DNA of 38,745 bases from Agrocybe praecox. Lineage: Eukaryota; Basidiomycota; Agaricomycetes; Agaricales; Agrocybaceae. Under the pieces are notes generated by a model. That model did no database searches. It had not been told where the DNA came from and saw only the letters and a list, made by a program, of their open reading frames with translations. Location of the stretch: contig CAXHKQ010000082.1 of the NCBI GenBank assembly GCA_964017145.1, forward strand, positions 1 through 38,745. Direction: 5' to 3'. The first letter of the stretch is position 1. Every line of letters starts with the position of its first letter. Positions 20,113 through 38,208 of this stretch are shown one piece after another. The position numbers were made by a program, and so were the translations under genes.

Positions 20113-21663
20113 ATGATCGACTCCGGTGGTGATGGAATGGTCGTGGGCGGCGTTGGTACTCCAGCCGGTGTGCCTCCGTCGCCCAACGCTGTTGCCCCTC
20201 CGACTACGAGCAGCGCAGCAGCAACATCAGCAGCAGAATCCTCGTCGAGCTCTTCGTCATCGTCTTCCGCCGCTGTTGCCTATTCTAGGCTATTTCATGA
20301 GCGCTACGAGGGCATCCTGGAGGTTTGGATTCGATCATCCACCAACCTGAAAATCCCGACTCTCCAAGTCCAGGATAGGCTCAACAGGCGGTTCAAAACG
20401 ATCTCCTCCATAATTCCCGGTCGCGACCACCTGTCGGTGATTTTTGGCAGCCGCATCGATGCGAACGGTTTCATCAAGCATCCGTACTTGCCGGCGGATA
20501 TGTACGCCTCCATCCCGGCCAGTCGGGTGGTCGACATCGAGGGCGCTGTTCGTGCCGACGAATTCGAGGGAATGCTGAGCGAGATCGACGATCTGCCGAA
20601 AAATGGTCGAGGTCTTTTCGGTGCAGCCGGGCTGATCCCTTGCCGGATTCTAAGGGCCGAGCATCTACCGTGTGCCCCAGGTGCCGACGGGGGTGCCAAA
20701 ATGTCTAACACGGTGAGAATAACTTTTGAAGGCGCTCTCCTGCCGAAATACGTCTGCATTCGCAACGTTCGCATTCCGGTCCGTCTGTTCACGAAGGGCC
20801 CAATGTTTTGTGAGACGTGCCAGACTATCGGCCACACCAGCAAGCGCTGTCGGCGCCCGGTCAAATGCGCGCGCTGCGGCGGCGGACATGAGACTGCGGT
20901 CTGCTCGAATCCAACCGTCAACCGGACCCTCTGCCCACGCTGCGCGATGCAGCACCCAGACTCCCGATCCCTCTGCCCGTTCTTCCAGCAAGTATCGAAA
21001 GACTTTAAAGCGAAGCAAATCGTGGCAAGTCGGCGACGCTATAGGCAGACCGTTGCATCGCTGGAAGCCGCAAACGCAGATGCTCAGCGCCCTCACCGCC
21101 AGGCCCTCGAGCTGAACAACGCCAACTTCCCCCCGCTGCGCAATGCTTATGCCAGTCTAGCCGCTGCGGACGCTGTCGGTGACCAGGCACAGGCAATCGA
21201 CGTCGACGAGCAGGAGGACGTCCCCGGCCCGAACTCGTTCCCTCCACCGCCAAACAACCCCTACGCTGCTAGGCAGCGTGGCCGCTCGGCATCTAAACGA
21301 CACCGCGACGGCTCGCTCTCTGTCAGCCGCCGCCCTGCTCGGCAACCCACCAGCCAGCAACCTGCCCGTCAGCAACCTGTTCCACCAGCCAATCATCCCC
21401 GTCAACCTGCACCTATTCAACGTCAGCCCCAGAGCTCGGCTCTAGCCGCTTCGAGGTCGGCCGACCAACGCAACCATCCTGCTCCCAGCGTTCAGAGCTC
21501 AGCTCTCAGGCTGGTAATTTTGACGCTCGCCCGGCAGCTCGGCCTAAATGAAGCGCTGATGAAATTCCTGGAAGCCGTGATCGACCCCCTCTTAGCCGCT
21601 CTGTTGCCGAACGCAGATGCAATTCTTGCTGCTGTCACCCCTCATTTGTCGAATATTCAATAG
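20113..21663 (+). CDS. LINE ORF1: gag-like nucleic-acid-binding protein with zinc knuckles
   Basis: A 516-codon open frame from the first in-frame ATG (20113; the frame is open upstream to 20035 without ATG) to TAG at 21661-21663. The N-terminus is low-complexity (Ala/Ser runs, residues about 30-65). A central globular part follows, then three zinc-knuckle-like motifs: CETCQTIGHTSKRC (from residue 233, a canonical CX2CX4HX4C), CARCGGGHETAVC (CX2CX3HX4C) and CPRCAMQHPDSRSLC (CX2CX3HX6C). The C-terminal third is Pro/Gln/Arg-rich. LINE ORF1 proteins coat the element RNA and act as chaperones in target-primed reverse transcription. It overlaps the start of ORF2 by 47 bases in another frame. The frame is intact. 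Confidence 0.9.
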   Translation: MIDSGGDGMVVGGVGTPAGVPPSPNAVAPPTTSSAAATSAAESSSSSSSSSSAAVAYSRLFHERYEGILEVWIRSSTNLKIPTLQVQDRLNRRFKTISSIIPGRDHLSVIFGSRIDANGFIKHPYLPADMYASIPASRVVDIEGAVRADEFEGMLSEIDDLPKNGRGLFGAAGLIPCRILRAEHLPCAPGADGGAKMSNTVRITFEGALLPKYVCIRNVRIPVRLFTKGPMFCETCQTIGHTSKRCRRPVKCARCGGGHETAVCSNPTVNRTLCPRCAMQHPDSRSLCPFFQQVSKDFKAKQIVASRRRYRQTVASLEAANADAQRPHRQALELNNANFPPLRNAYASLAAADAVGDQAQAIDVDEQEDVPGPNSFPPPPNNPYAARQRGRSASKRHRDGSLSVSRRPARQPTSQQPARQQPVPPANHPRQPAPIQRQPQSSALAASRSADQRNHPAPSVQSSALRLVILTLARQLGLNEALMKFLEAVIDPLLAALLPNADAILAAVTPHLSNIQ

Positions 21664-24088
21664 CCTGATAATTCTTCAATGGAACTGTGCAAGCGTCATC
21701 CCCAAACGAGACGACTTGCTGCTGCTCATCGACGAAGTTCGGCCGAACGTCATCGCCCTCAATGAAACCTGGCTCGCCGACTCCGACCAATTTTCTATCC
21801 CTGGTTTCCGAATAACGCGAAAAGATCGAACTGGTCGCGGTGGCGGTGTGCTGCTTGCTTTCGCAGATAGCCTCAACGTCGAGCTGTTGCAGATCAACTC
21901 GCCTCTGGAGATCGTTTGCTGCCGGCTTCGATTGTCTGACAACAGCAGCATCTCAATCTCCAGCATCTATCTGCCCCCGACCCCGTTCGTCGTCCAGTAC
22001 AACGCACTGAGAAGCTGTTTCGACCAGATACCTGGGCCCAAACTAGTGCTGGGCGACTTCAACTCGCACGGAACAGATTGGGGTGGTTCCTACGACGACA
22101 GCAGGTCGCGCATTCTCTGCGCTGTGTTCGACGACACACAAACGGCCACGCTGAATACTGGTGAGCATACTCGTATCGCAGCGCCTCCAGCCCGTTGCAG
22201 TGCAGTCGACTTGAGCGTCTGCTCCTCGGCGGTCTCGTTGAGGTGTGATTGGCGCGTCCTGGACAACCCGTGCGGCAGCGACCACCTTCCGATCCTGATC
22301 GAGTTGGACAAGAGGCCGCTTGTCCGTCCACACACACTCCCGCAACGACCATTGACCAAGCGCATCAACTGGGCCCTGTACCAGGAATCGCTATCGGGGC
22401 ATCTGAGCGACCACCAGCAGTTGGTATCATATGAGGAGTTCATGACGGCGGTGCACGTGAGTGCTGTTGCCGCTCAGACTGTCCCTCTCCCCAACTCACC
22501 GAGCACCCGGAACCAGATCACGGCGAATGTATGGTGGAACGACGACCTTAAGGCGAAATGGGAAGTGAAACGGCAGGCATTCCACCGCTACACGCGCAGA
22601 GGGGGACGCGCCGAGTACCTCGCGTACAAGAATGCAGAAGCAGTGTTCAGACGGGCTAAGCATGCTAGCAAGAGAGCAAGTTGGCGAGAATACTGTTCAA
22701 GCCTGAACAGTAGTTCCTCGCTCTCGTCTCTGTACTCCATGGCCAAGCGCTATAGGGGCGTGACGTCCACTTCACGCTCAACTATTAGCACAGACGATTG
22801 GCTCCATGCATTCTCCGCCAAACTAGCCCCGCTAACAGCCCCGCCAGCACCAGGAGCTATCCCGTCCCCGGAATCCGTAGCGAACTCAGAGATGAACGCG
22901 CCCTTCGACCGGATCGAACTGGACGCCGCGCTCACTACAAGCAACAACTCGGCTGCTGGACTGGACGAAGTCCCATTTGCCCTGCTTCGAGAGCTCCCAG
23001 ACTCAGGCAAAGTAACCCTGCTACGTCTCTTCAACTTCTTCTTGAGGTCGGGCCGATTCCCAGAAGCCTGGTACGAGTGTAAAGTCGTGGCTATTTTAAA
23101 ACCCGGCAAAGACCCGAACCAGCACTCATCGTACCGACCCATCTGCCTGCTGTCGTGTGCCAGGAAAGTGTTTGAAAGGATGCTGCTGGCGCGCATAGAT
23201 TTCTGGGCGGAGAAGCAGCAGCGCATCGCCCCCTCGCAGTACGGATTTCGCAAGGGGTACGGCACCCAAGAATGCCTTGCGATCCTGGCATCGGACGTCG
23301 AAGTCTCACTGGCCAACAAGGGTATAACTCTCTGCGTGTTCATGGATGTATCTGCGGCCTACGACGACGTTCTCATCGACGTTGTGCAAACTGTTCTACT
23401 GAGAATCGGCTTGGACCCGCACTTCGTAGCAGTCTTGGCACAACTGTTCTACAAGCGCGTTCTCCACTTCTACCTGAACAACGAGCAGCGATTTTGCAGG
23501 ACTGGATACAAGGGGCTGGCGCAAGGATCCTCGCTGTCGCCGCTACTGTTCAACTTATACACGTCCGAGATCGAAGCCAGAGTCCCTCGGGCCGTCAAGG
23601 TGCTGCAGTATGCCGACGACGTGGCGGTGGACATGGCTGCGAACCGCCGGACCGATGCCCCTGCTCTAGAGAGGGAAATGCAGTGCGTATTATGGCGTCT
23701 GTCTCGTTCGTATGCCGAGCTAGGACTGATACTCTCACAAACGAAAACGGAGTTTATGTTGTTCTCTCGCCACCACATAAGCCCAAGCATCCGTCTCCGA
23801 CTCGACAACAAGCTGCTCAATCGGGTGCACGAGTTCCGCTACCTCGGGGTGATCTTCGACCACAAACTGAAGTGGAAACGTCAGGCTGAAGCGCTTTCGG
23901 CGAAGTGCGGGAAGCGGATCAACTTTCTGAAGTCAGTGGCCGGATCGTCATGGGGCGCCCATCCGGACTGCCTGCTCACGATCTACAAGGCTACCATCAG
24001 ATCTGTCCTGGACTACGGCTCCCACTGCACCCAGTTATGGCCAAGACGCATCGCCTCAAACTGTTCCGTCTCCAGTGGCGAGCGCTAA
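21617..24088 (+). CDS. LINE ORF2, first part: endonuclease and reverse transcriptase
   Basis: An intact 823-codon frame. It begins with an apurinic-type endonuclease: ILQWNC (residues 19-24), LNETWL, GGGVLL, LGDFNSHG and GSDHLPI, covering the catalytic Asn, Glu, Asp and His positions. The reverse transcriptase follows: QYGFRKGYGT, motif A FMDVSAAYDDV with its Asp, QGSSLSPLLF, motif C YADD at residues 665-668 (23609-23620), and FRYLGVIFD. The protein nicks target DNA and copies element RNA at the nick. The first ATG lies inside ORF1, so translation may depend on reinitiation or overlap. Near 24040 the reading moves to frame 1: the last ~20 residues here are out-of-frame and the stop at 24086-24088 is an artefact of that break. 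Confidence 0.92.
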   Translation: MQFLLLSPLICRIFNSLIILQWNCASVIPKRDDLLLLIDEVRPNVIALNETWLADSDQFSIPGFRITRKDRTGRGGGVLLAFADSLNVELLQINSPLEIVCCRLRLSDNSSISISSIYLPPTPFVVQYNALRSCFDQIPGPKLVLGDFNSHGTDWGGSYDDSRSRILCAVFDDTQTATLNTGEHTRIAAPPARCSAVDLSVCSSAVSLRCDWRVLDNPCGSDHLPILIELDKRPLVRPHTLPQRPLTKRINWALYQESLSGHLSDHQQLVSYEEFMTAVHVSAVAAQTVPLPNSPSTRNQITANVWWNDDLKAKWEVKRQAFHRYTRRGGRAEYLAYKNAEAVFRRAKHASKRASWREYCSSLNSSSSLSSLYSMAKRYRGVTSTSRSTISTDDWLHAFSAKLAPLTAPPAPGAIPSPESVANSEMNAPFDRIELDAALTTSNNSAAGLDEVPFALLRELPDSGKVTLLRLFNFFLRSGRFPEAWYECKVVAILKPGKDPNQHSSYRPICLLSCARKVFERMLLARIDFWAEKQQRIAPSQYGFRKGYGTQECLAILASDVEVSLANKGITLCVFMDVSAAYDDVLIDVVQTVLLRIGLDPHFVAVLAQLFYKRVLHFYLNNEQRFCRTGYKGLAQGSSLSPLLFNLYTSEIEARVPRAVKVLQYADDVAVDMAANRRTDAPALEREMQCVLWRLSRSYAELGLILSQTKTEFMLFSRHHISPSIRLRLDNKLLNRVHEFRYLGVIFDHKLKWKRQAEALSAKCGKRINFLKSVAGSSWGAHPDCLLTIYKATIRSVLDYGSHCTQLWPRRIASNCSVSSGER

Positions 24089-25349
24089 GAGTTTGCCTTG
24101 GTCTGATGACCTCCACCCACACACAAACGTGCGAAGTGTTGGCAGGTATACCTCCGTTGGATGTGCGCTGGCGTGAACTCTCTACAAAGCTCATCATCAA
24201 GTCCATGGCAGCACCCAACAATCGACTGCGTCGCAGCTACGAGGACTTAGCAGAAGCTTGCCCCGACCACCCTCTTGCAGCTCTGGCGGCAGATGCGTTG
24301 ACCCTTCCCATCTCTAATGCTGCCGCGTTCCCCTGCTACATCAACACCTGCCTTTTGGGGTCTTTGTTTGCCCCCCAGGTATGCTGGCGGATGCGCGACG
24401 AACTAGAGTCTCGTCCTGGTGCGCTACCTGGCGAGATCCAGTATCTATTCAACGAGTGGGCCACCGAATCGGAAGGCGTGACCATGATTTACACTGATGG
24501 CTCGCGGTCGGAGCACGGAACCGGATCGGCTGCCTATGCGTCTCCAGAAATGATCGCGCAGTCGCGCCTGCAGGAGCCCTCTAGCGTGTTCGCGGCGGAA
24601 CTGAACGCCATCCGCGAAGCATGTTATTCTTATCGGTAACCTTCCGCCTGGCGATTTCATGGTGGCATCCGACAGCAGGTCGTCCATCCTGGCTCTCCTG
24701 AATCAGCAACTCTCGGCAAGACGACCCAACCTGCTATACCTCGTGAAGGACATGATTTACCAGCTTGGCCGGCGAAACCGCCGAATAACGCTAGCCTGGG
24801 TCCCGGCACACTGCGGAATCCTCGGCAACGAAGCAGCCGACATCGCGGCGAAAGCGGCATCACGCGGGGACCTGGTTGCCGAAATCCCTCCCGAGTGGCC
24901 GCAGTTCGTAGCTTCAAAAAGCGCCTGCTTATCTCGCTGGCAAGGAAGATGGTCGTCGGGCGACATGGGCCGATTCTGCTACTCAATCTCTCCGAAAGTC
25001 TCCATGACGCCCTGGTACTACAAATTTGACAAGCCGCTCACTCGCCGCGAGATCCGCTGGCCTGCCGCATTGTGTCGAACCATACATGTCTAAGAGCACA
25101 TCTCAATCGAATTAATATCGTTCAATCCCCTTTATGTATAAATTGTAACTGAATGTGTATGAGACTGTGGACCACGCGTTCTTCGAATGCCCGGCCAATG
25201 CCACAGGGCGTGCACAATTGCTAAGAATACTCAACGTCAACGGCTTCCATTCCCCATTCATAGCGCGTGACATATTGTCACGCGGCTCCAACTCCGATGT
25301 ATTGGTGGCCTTATGCCAGTTTGTATGTGATTGTGATATTGTTATTTAG
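24040..25349 (+). pseudogene. LINE ORF2, last part: RNase H and C-terminal motif, split by frameshifts
   Basis: The protein continues in frame 1 to about 24630, frame 2 to about 25085, frame 1 to about 25145 and frame 3 to the TAG at 25347-25349. RNase H landmarks are in order: IYTDGSRS (first Asp, near 24490), AELNAI (Glu, near 24597), ASDSRSS (Asp, near 24665) and VPAHCGILGNEAAD (His/Asp, near 24800). A terminal Cys/His motif follows: CINC, then VDHAFFECP (near 25165). All are in proper order, so only single-base indels separate them. Either the copy is dead or the assembly has base-level errors, as suspected for the gene at 3-777. Confidence 0.85.
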
Positions 25350-25457
25350 TCATATAGTATAGTATGTTAAGGGTTATATAGTATTATGCTATGTTCAAAG
25401 TGTACTCTACCTTACATGTGCTAAATAAAGGTATATAAAAAAACCAACAAAAAAAAA
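25350..25457 (+). terminator. LINE 3' UTR, polyadenylation signal and A-rich tail
   Basis: AATAAA at 25424-25429 is followed by an A-rich tail with CC and C interruptions ending at 25457, directly against the 3' target duplication. Confidence 0.75.
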
Positions 25458-25469
25458 ACATTGTTTTAT
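25458..25469 (+). repeat. 3' target-site duplication of the LINE
   Basis: ACATTGTTTTAT, identical to 19912-19923. Confidence 0.85.
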
Positions 25470-32619
<7,150 letters not shown>

Positions 32620-33084
32620 TAGGGTTTGTAACTCAAGACCAAAATTAAAGTGCCGGAACTCGAGACCGGCAACAAGCTGACGGGAACGAGACTTTCGAGA
32701 CTTTTCTAGGTTCCAATCTTTGTGATAAAAATTAAGACAAAAATGCAATTTGAATTTAAAGCATGCAAATATTCAGTCCAAATGACAAATTCAATACGAT
32801 ATGAAGCTTTCTATTGGAATACATTTTTAAGCAGCATGTTAAAATGTTTAGTCGAGAATACAGTCGCCATCAATTTAACATTATTTAAAAAAAGTAGAAA
32901 TGAGCATTTTAAAATAGCATTAATGTATGGGAGTATCGAAATATGCGATCTTTGACTGGCTATAACTTTTCAAATAGAGCTCTCATGACAAAACTGTAGT
33001 ATATTTTTGTACGTCTCGTATTTCGGTCCCGGGAACGATACCAAATAGCTGTGATCCCGGAACTCCCAGGACTTGCACACCCTA
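32620..33084. mobile_element. Small non-autonomous hAT element
   Basis: The left end TAGGGTTTGTAA and right end (reverse complement TAGGGTGTGCAA) are flanked by ACGATTAC (32612-32619) and CCGATTGC (33085-33092), a 6-of-8 match to an 8-bp hAT duplication. Related GGAACTC/GGGAC motifs recur inside both ends. There is no coding capacity beyond an A/T-rich frame at 32722-32955. Confidence 0.55.
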
Positions 33085-33092
33085 CCGATTGC

Positions 33093-36000
33093 GTTTCGAC
33101 ATCGAAACACTAAATATGAATATGATATTGTAAACGGTAGAAAACGTCTGTTAGCGTGTCGAGGGATCTCAGGCCAAGAATGACCAAGAGAATATGTACA
33201 CGGCAAAACCGGTTAGTCCGACAAACATATGCTACGGCCGCGGTTGTTGTTCAACCGCACCTATGCTGCCGCAGAAACATCACCGACGCCACACACAGAC
33301 GACAACACGACAACGAAACGGATATCGGTGTGGTGTGTGTGTGTGTGGAACAAGGAACTGGAAAAAAGAAGCGCATGCATCACACACACACACACACAAA
33401 CAGTGAACCCATCGCGGAACTGCGAACGAGCGCGCGTTGCATCGCGCTGAAAAACGCCATGTGGTTTGTCGCGATCCCACGAAATGCACATACAATTTTA
33501 CATGCATTGCATTGCGCGCAGTCTTTGTCACGCGTTATGCGTTTTTTAACTTTCAACGCGATATATAAGCCTGTTCTTATCGCAGGAAATGCTGAGAATG
33601 AAGCACTCCCACTCTCTGATGATAACGAGTGACAAATGTGTTGGCAACTCGAAAATTACCACTGGGTATTTCAGCGTACTGTGATAATGATAATATCTAT
33701 GAAAACGCATTAATACAAAATAAAGGCACAATATGAAATGTGCTATAGAAAAATCAAGAAAGTGGCATTATCGCAGGAAATGTTTATATCGTGTAATGAT
33801 AGGTATATCTAGGTATGTGCAATACGATGAAGCAATAAATAGTTATAAAAAAATTACATTTGTGTAGCCATTTGTCGTGGTTTGTCGTCTACTCACCTCG
33901 TGCGCACAAAGCAGACGCGGATAAAATACTAGTTTCGTAAGACACTCGCCAATACATAACAACATAACTACGAGTTTATTTATGCCTTATGCTATTCACA
34001 TTCTGCCGCGTGCGAATCACAACATCGTGCAGACAAACACACACACACACACTTACTAAGATCATACTCATGAGATTGCAATATATGTTGACGAGAATCA
34101 AAAGCCCGCACCTGACGTCCTTTCCTGTTGGTTGACCGTTGAGCAAATCGGGACACAAATTACTTTACATTCAACAGTAGTAGTACTAGGAATCTACAAA
34201 TTTAAATCGTTGATTAAATGAATAGGAATATTCGCGAGATACAATTTATTTTCGATGAAATGAGGGTATTTGTGATGAGTGTTGTACGTTTCATGAAAGA
34301 TGCATTGATAAAATTATCACCAGGGGCCCTCACTTTGCTGTGTTTAATTGAAATTCCAGGGCCCCTGGATTTTTTCGGTTGAAACTCTTCTAAATCCTAA
34401 CGTGTCGCGAAATTATCAACACTACAGAATTAAATGATATTTTTTCTCGAATATGGTCAGTCCCAGGCATACGATATATGCGAACTATAGCATACAAGTA
34501 ACAGTTTTCAGTCTCATAGGTATGATTCTAGTACCCCGTACTCCCCACTCATTTCGTATCCACACGGGCGGACGTGATGTTGTGCGCGTCAGGCATATCT
34601 CGCGAGACGTCGCCCGCTCGTTCATCGCCCGCCGGGCGAGTTCTCTGTTATGAAAGTAGAGTGCGATACGCGCTCCAAGATTCTGGGCTGTTTGTGATGA
34701 GCGTATGTGCGTGTGAGTTTGCTGCTGGCTTTCTCGCTAACGTTTGCGTCGAATAGTCACATAGACTATACTATCACACTCCTAATCCAAGTTCTATTTA
34801 AAGTGGCGGCCATAAACTATACGCGAAGATTATGCGGCAGTGCTTAAACGTAACAAATGTGTTTCGCATGGTGTCTGTATATTATGTGAGAAAAAGAGAA
34901 TACGCATACAATGAAATCTTAGCTTTGCACACAGGAACGAAATACGATGTTCAACTTCAATCATAATGTTTGTCGCGGAAACCTTGCTGTCGTGTTGAGT
35001 TTTTTTTTGTGTCGCATCAACACTCCGCCCTGCCAGCCAGAGTTGTCACTGCGTGTGGGTTTCGTTTTGTTTTCTCTTCGCTGGGAGTTGGTTGGCAGTT
35101 GGCACGAAACACAAAGCTTACATGCGCTACACACAGTCGCTGGATCGACGCATGCATGCCAACTTATATGGGCATCGTCGTCGCTCACATCCATGACAAA
35201 CAGCAACCCGTAAAAGTTGATATGACGATCTCTTTCGATTCGCAGATGTTGCAAAAACAGCGCACGCACGAGGCTCATACGGCAAACACTTGATACAACA
35301 TAAAGAAATAAACATGTAGTCGATGAATATAAACTAGCATAAACGAAAACAAATCGTTCATGCACTTACGAGCCACAAATAAATGGTACAAGATTGTAAT
35401 TATCAACGTGTTGTGCGCATTTGCATCGTGTGGCACAAATTCTTGTGGATATATTAAAATGTCAAACTGAACGTGCACACGTTCGAAAATATGCAGTTCG
35501 TGCACGCACAGATTTTGCACAACACATGCGCCAACGTTTTTCTCGAAGTGATCTGACCAGTTGTAAAACGCGCAAGTGTCTGCACATACCGCACATTTTA
35601 CGCAACATAACACAGTTACTACACTACATACTGCAAACTGCAAACAAACATACTTGTGGTGCGCTTTGTACTCGGGCCAGTAATATTGTAGTTTTTATTG
35701 TGCAGCGTGTTGCAATTCGTATTTGGGTAGAAATCATTCAGTAAATAGAGTAGAGTAGGCATAAATACTCATATACTTGTAACTTGTAAAATTATTGTCT
35801 AGAAAAAATTCAATTGACTTCTACGTGCTTGTGTGTATATGTACCATATCGCATATGCGTTTTGTTGTGTGTTCTCATCAAGTGACTGAGCATGCAATCA
35901 CAAACTCACACATTGTGAGACACACCCATTTGTAGCATGGCGCTGTCCAGGAGTGCACAAAACAAAATAGCATTGTTCGCTGTCATTTATGTCTTACATA

Positions 36001-37460
36001 GACCTCACTAGACACACGTGCCATAAAAAGGGCGAGCCGTGTCGAAGCGAGCAGTGGTCAAAACAAGATGATGAACAACATGTGCACCTACTTTCGTGCA
36101 CCGCCAGCCATTCTCCAATCGATTTGGCACTGGCACTGTCACACGCACTTGCTTACACAAACACTCGTTCACACACTCAAACAATCTTGCACAATACCCA
36201 TTCGAAAGACCTTGAGACTTGGCGTCTATGTCTTATATACACACATTCACATACACACAGACGCTTAGCACCTTTTGTCCGCCGAACACCAAACAGCATC
36301 ACATATAAGGATTAATCGCACATTAGCACTGCTGCTACTTGGCTGCTGGGTGTGGAATAATAAACAAACAAACACTTGCGCGCATACGAGCACGCATACG
36401 ACGACAACTTACCCATAGTTCGGTGCCCCAACTCATTTTGGAGGCTTATGTGGTGGCGTCGCACGTGCGTTTGTGTAGAATCACGTACTCCTCTCAGACA
36501 CGATAAAAACCGATACGGAACTCCAATCCGAGCCCGTACCACATAGACATGCACACACCCAGATAGCGAAAGAACGCGCACACGGCGCAAACGTTGCACC
36601 TGAGCAAGTGCTGTCACACAGAACAGGTAGACAACGACGACAATGCGTAATTCGCTCTGGTTGGGAACTGGATTGAAGTGAAGTGGTGATCTGCGCGAGA
36701 CGGCGACGTCACTAATGATGATGACGATGACGACACTTTTCGTGCCAAGTAGTGGCCGTGTATGTGACGCGCCCTAGATGCACTCGGTCAGCGATGCACT
36801 GAATTTCCACTGTGTGATTCTGTGTGCGTGTGTGTGTGTGTGCTGCCTTCTAGGGCAGCGTACTCTGATAATTTTCTCGAATGCCAGCTCACTGTAACTC
36901 TGTAACACTTAAGATTTGGAGGCTGTCGCTCGGATCTCGGTTGAACGTGTGTCGGTGTCTGCGTTCGAGTGTAGCAATCTCGTATTTTCTGTCACTAGGC
37001 AAATAGGGTGCCCCACATTCACGCCAGCACAATCAATCACGTGTATTGGTGTGGTATATCTATGTGGGTGTGAGTGCGTGTGCAGTGTGCGCAAAACCGC
37101 GGATCGCGGATTAATTGGAGAGGTGTTGGTGATCTGACGCACGCATTTTTTGGGTGTTCCACTTGACAGCAGCAGCAGAGCACTCACTCACTCAGTTGGA
37201 CGCGAGACGCGAGACACGCGCGGTGAATACGGTGGAATAATTATTATTCACACAAACATGGCCGCGTATGCAAGTGCTTGCGGCGCTAGTGGCTAGTGTG
37301 TTGTTGTGGCTTGTATATGTGTGTGTGTGTGTGAGAGTGTATATCTCATGTGAAGTTGCAGACGCAGACTCGGAGCGAAACGCGCACGCAACAACAACGG
37401 GCGAATTTTACAAACGCACACGGCGAAAGACGGCGAGCGACTGAGCGCGCGCGCAGCTGA
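33093..37460. other. Gene-poor, CA/GT-rich DNA, continued
   Basis: Same character as 25470-32619. Contains CA/GT tracts (33331-33349, 33382-33398, 34037-34052, 36823-36842, 37317-37332) and a short hairpin at 34320-34369 (CCAGGGGCCCT-like arms). No exon or RNA gene is supported. CpG density rises from about 36600 to 37460, next to the promoter modules. Confidence 0.45.
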
Positions 37461-37461
37461 G

Positions 37462-37500
37462 TGCAAGGGATGTGAGTATAATCGATAGTTGGCGATAGTT
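37462..37500 (-). promoter_or_regulatory. DRE-like / motif-7-like module, minus orientation
   Basis: On the minus strand the order is CTATCGCCAACTATCGATTATACTCACATCCCT (read in two parts: AACTATCGATTATAC, then CACATCCCT). ATCGAT is the core of the DREF site known in Drosophila; ACATCCCT resembles Ohler core-promoter motif 7 except at the last positions. It faces left, away from the methyltransferase gene, so it may drive a minus-strand transcript. Confidence 0.4.
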
Positions 37501-37884
37501 TTCGACTGATAGTGTTGTTAGTTTTCCTGCATCTGTAGGGGAACGCTGTAAGATATTCGGACGTAAGTCGACGTCGACTTCGAGGTAGTAAGAAGAAGAA
37601 ATCGTATGCGTTTTATTTATTGAAACAACAGTATGTCGATGTTGGACGTGTGACTGTTGTCTCAATTTTATCTGTGACATATCTCGCTCATGTCATGTCG
37701 AAAGTCAAAAGTCCATAGACGCTTATAATTAATTAGTTGTATATCATTCGCTTGAAACCACACTAGTATTAACAGTAGTATCTTCAACTCCAAGAGGATA
37801 TCCAGAGATCCTAATGCATGAGGGGGATCATATACTTATTCGATACTTTTTATACATGTGTTAAAATATATTATATAATTTTTC

Positions 37885-38101
37885 AGAGTTGTCGATAAAA
37901 TATATCGACGATTCTATCAACATTTTAACATCCCTACTACGGAGCGCGTTCGTTAGTTCTTGTACGCTTTGGTATGCTCATTCGTGAATCGTCTATTCGT
38001 CTCATTTCTGATTGAGATTTGAGGTTAAGAACTCTTGTTTTTGTTATGATTGGAATGGCGAGAGGGCGAGAGATCCAAAATCAAAATTCCACCGCACCAG
38101 C
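37885..38101 (+). promoter_or_regulatory. Putative promoter and 5' UTR of the methyltransferase gene
   Basis: GTCGATA (37891-37897) and TATCGAC (37903-37909) form a perfect inverted repeat around AAATA, resembling paired DRE half-sites. It is followed by TAACATCCCTACT (about 37926-37938), which fits the motif 7 consensus KNNCAKCNCTRNY in every position. These motifs mark housekeeping promoters in Drosophila and lie about 165-210 bases before the first ATG. No TATA box at a matching position is needed for such promoters. Confidence 0.5.
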
Positions 38102-38208
38102 ATGGACGAGAAGATCAGCGACACCGACGCCGTAGAGGCCAAACGACCCAAATTCGGCACACGATTCCTGGACGAATCCACAGTCGACGTGTTCGCGCAC
38201 AATGCCTG
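38102..38208 (+). CDS. metl: Alternative first coding exon A of a METTL2/8-type tRNA m3C32 methyltransferase
   Basis: The ATG at 38102 has a strong context (A at -3, G at +4). It opens 35 codons plus two bases, ending at the donor GTAGGA (38209). The peptide is acidic at first (MDEKISDTDAVEAKRPK), then carries the family motif FGTRFLDESTVDVFAHNAW, corresponding to the F-G-x-R-F-L...VF-x-HNAW segment of METTL2/METTL8. Splicing to 38473 regenerates the W codon and gives NAW-DNVEW. There is no targeting signal, so this form should be cytosolic. The enzyme family methylates N3 of cytosine 32 in tRNA anticodon loops using S-adenosylmethionine; the catalytic domain lies beyond the window. If not spliced at 38209, the frame stops at the TAG 38210-38212. 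Confidence 0.85.

Larger units (their letters stand above)
19924..25457 (+). mobile_element. Full-length I-group non-LTR retrotransposon (LINE)
   Basis: A 5.5-kb element in the order 5' UTR (19924-20112), ORF1 gag-like protein, ORF2 (apurinic-type endonuclease, reverse transcriptase, RNase H, C-terminal Cys/His motif), 3' UTR with AATAAA at 25424-25429, and an A-rich tail to 25457. It is flanked by a perfect 12-bp target duplication. A full 5' end and a perfect duplication point to a fairly recent insertion, yet ORF2 contains four frame breaks in its last third. An RNase H domain after the RT is typical of the I group (I, LOA, Ingi, Nimb and relatives); I do not assign the clade more finely. 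GC content is much higher than in the flanks. Confidence 0.93.

Noticed and set aside
34320..34369. Hairpin with CCAGGGGCCCT arms, possibly a tiny hAT MITE
   Set aside because: The flanking 8-mers (ATTATCAC and ATTTTTTC) do not match, so there is no target duplication; could be chance.
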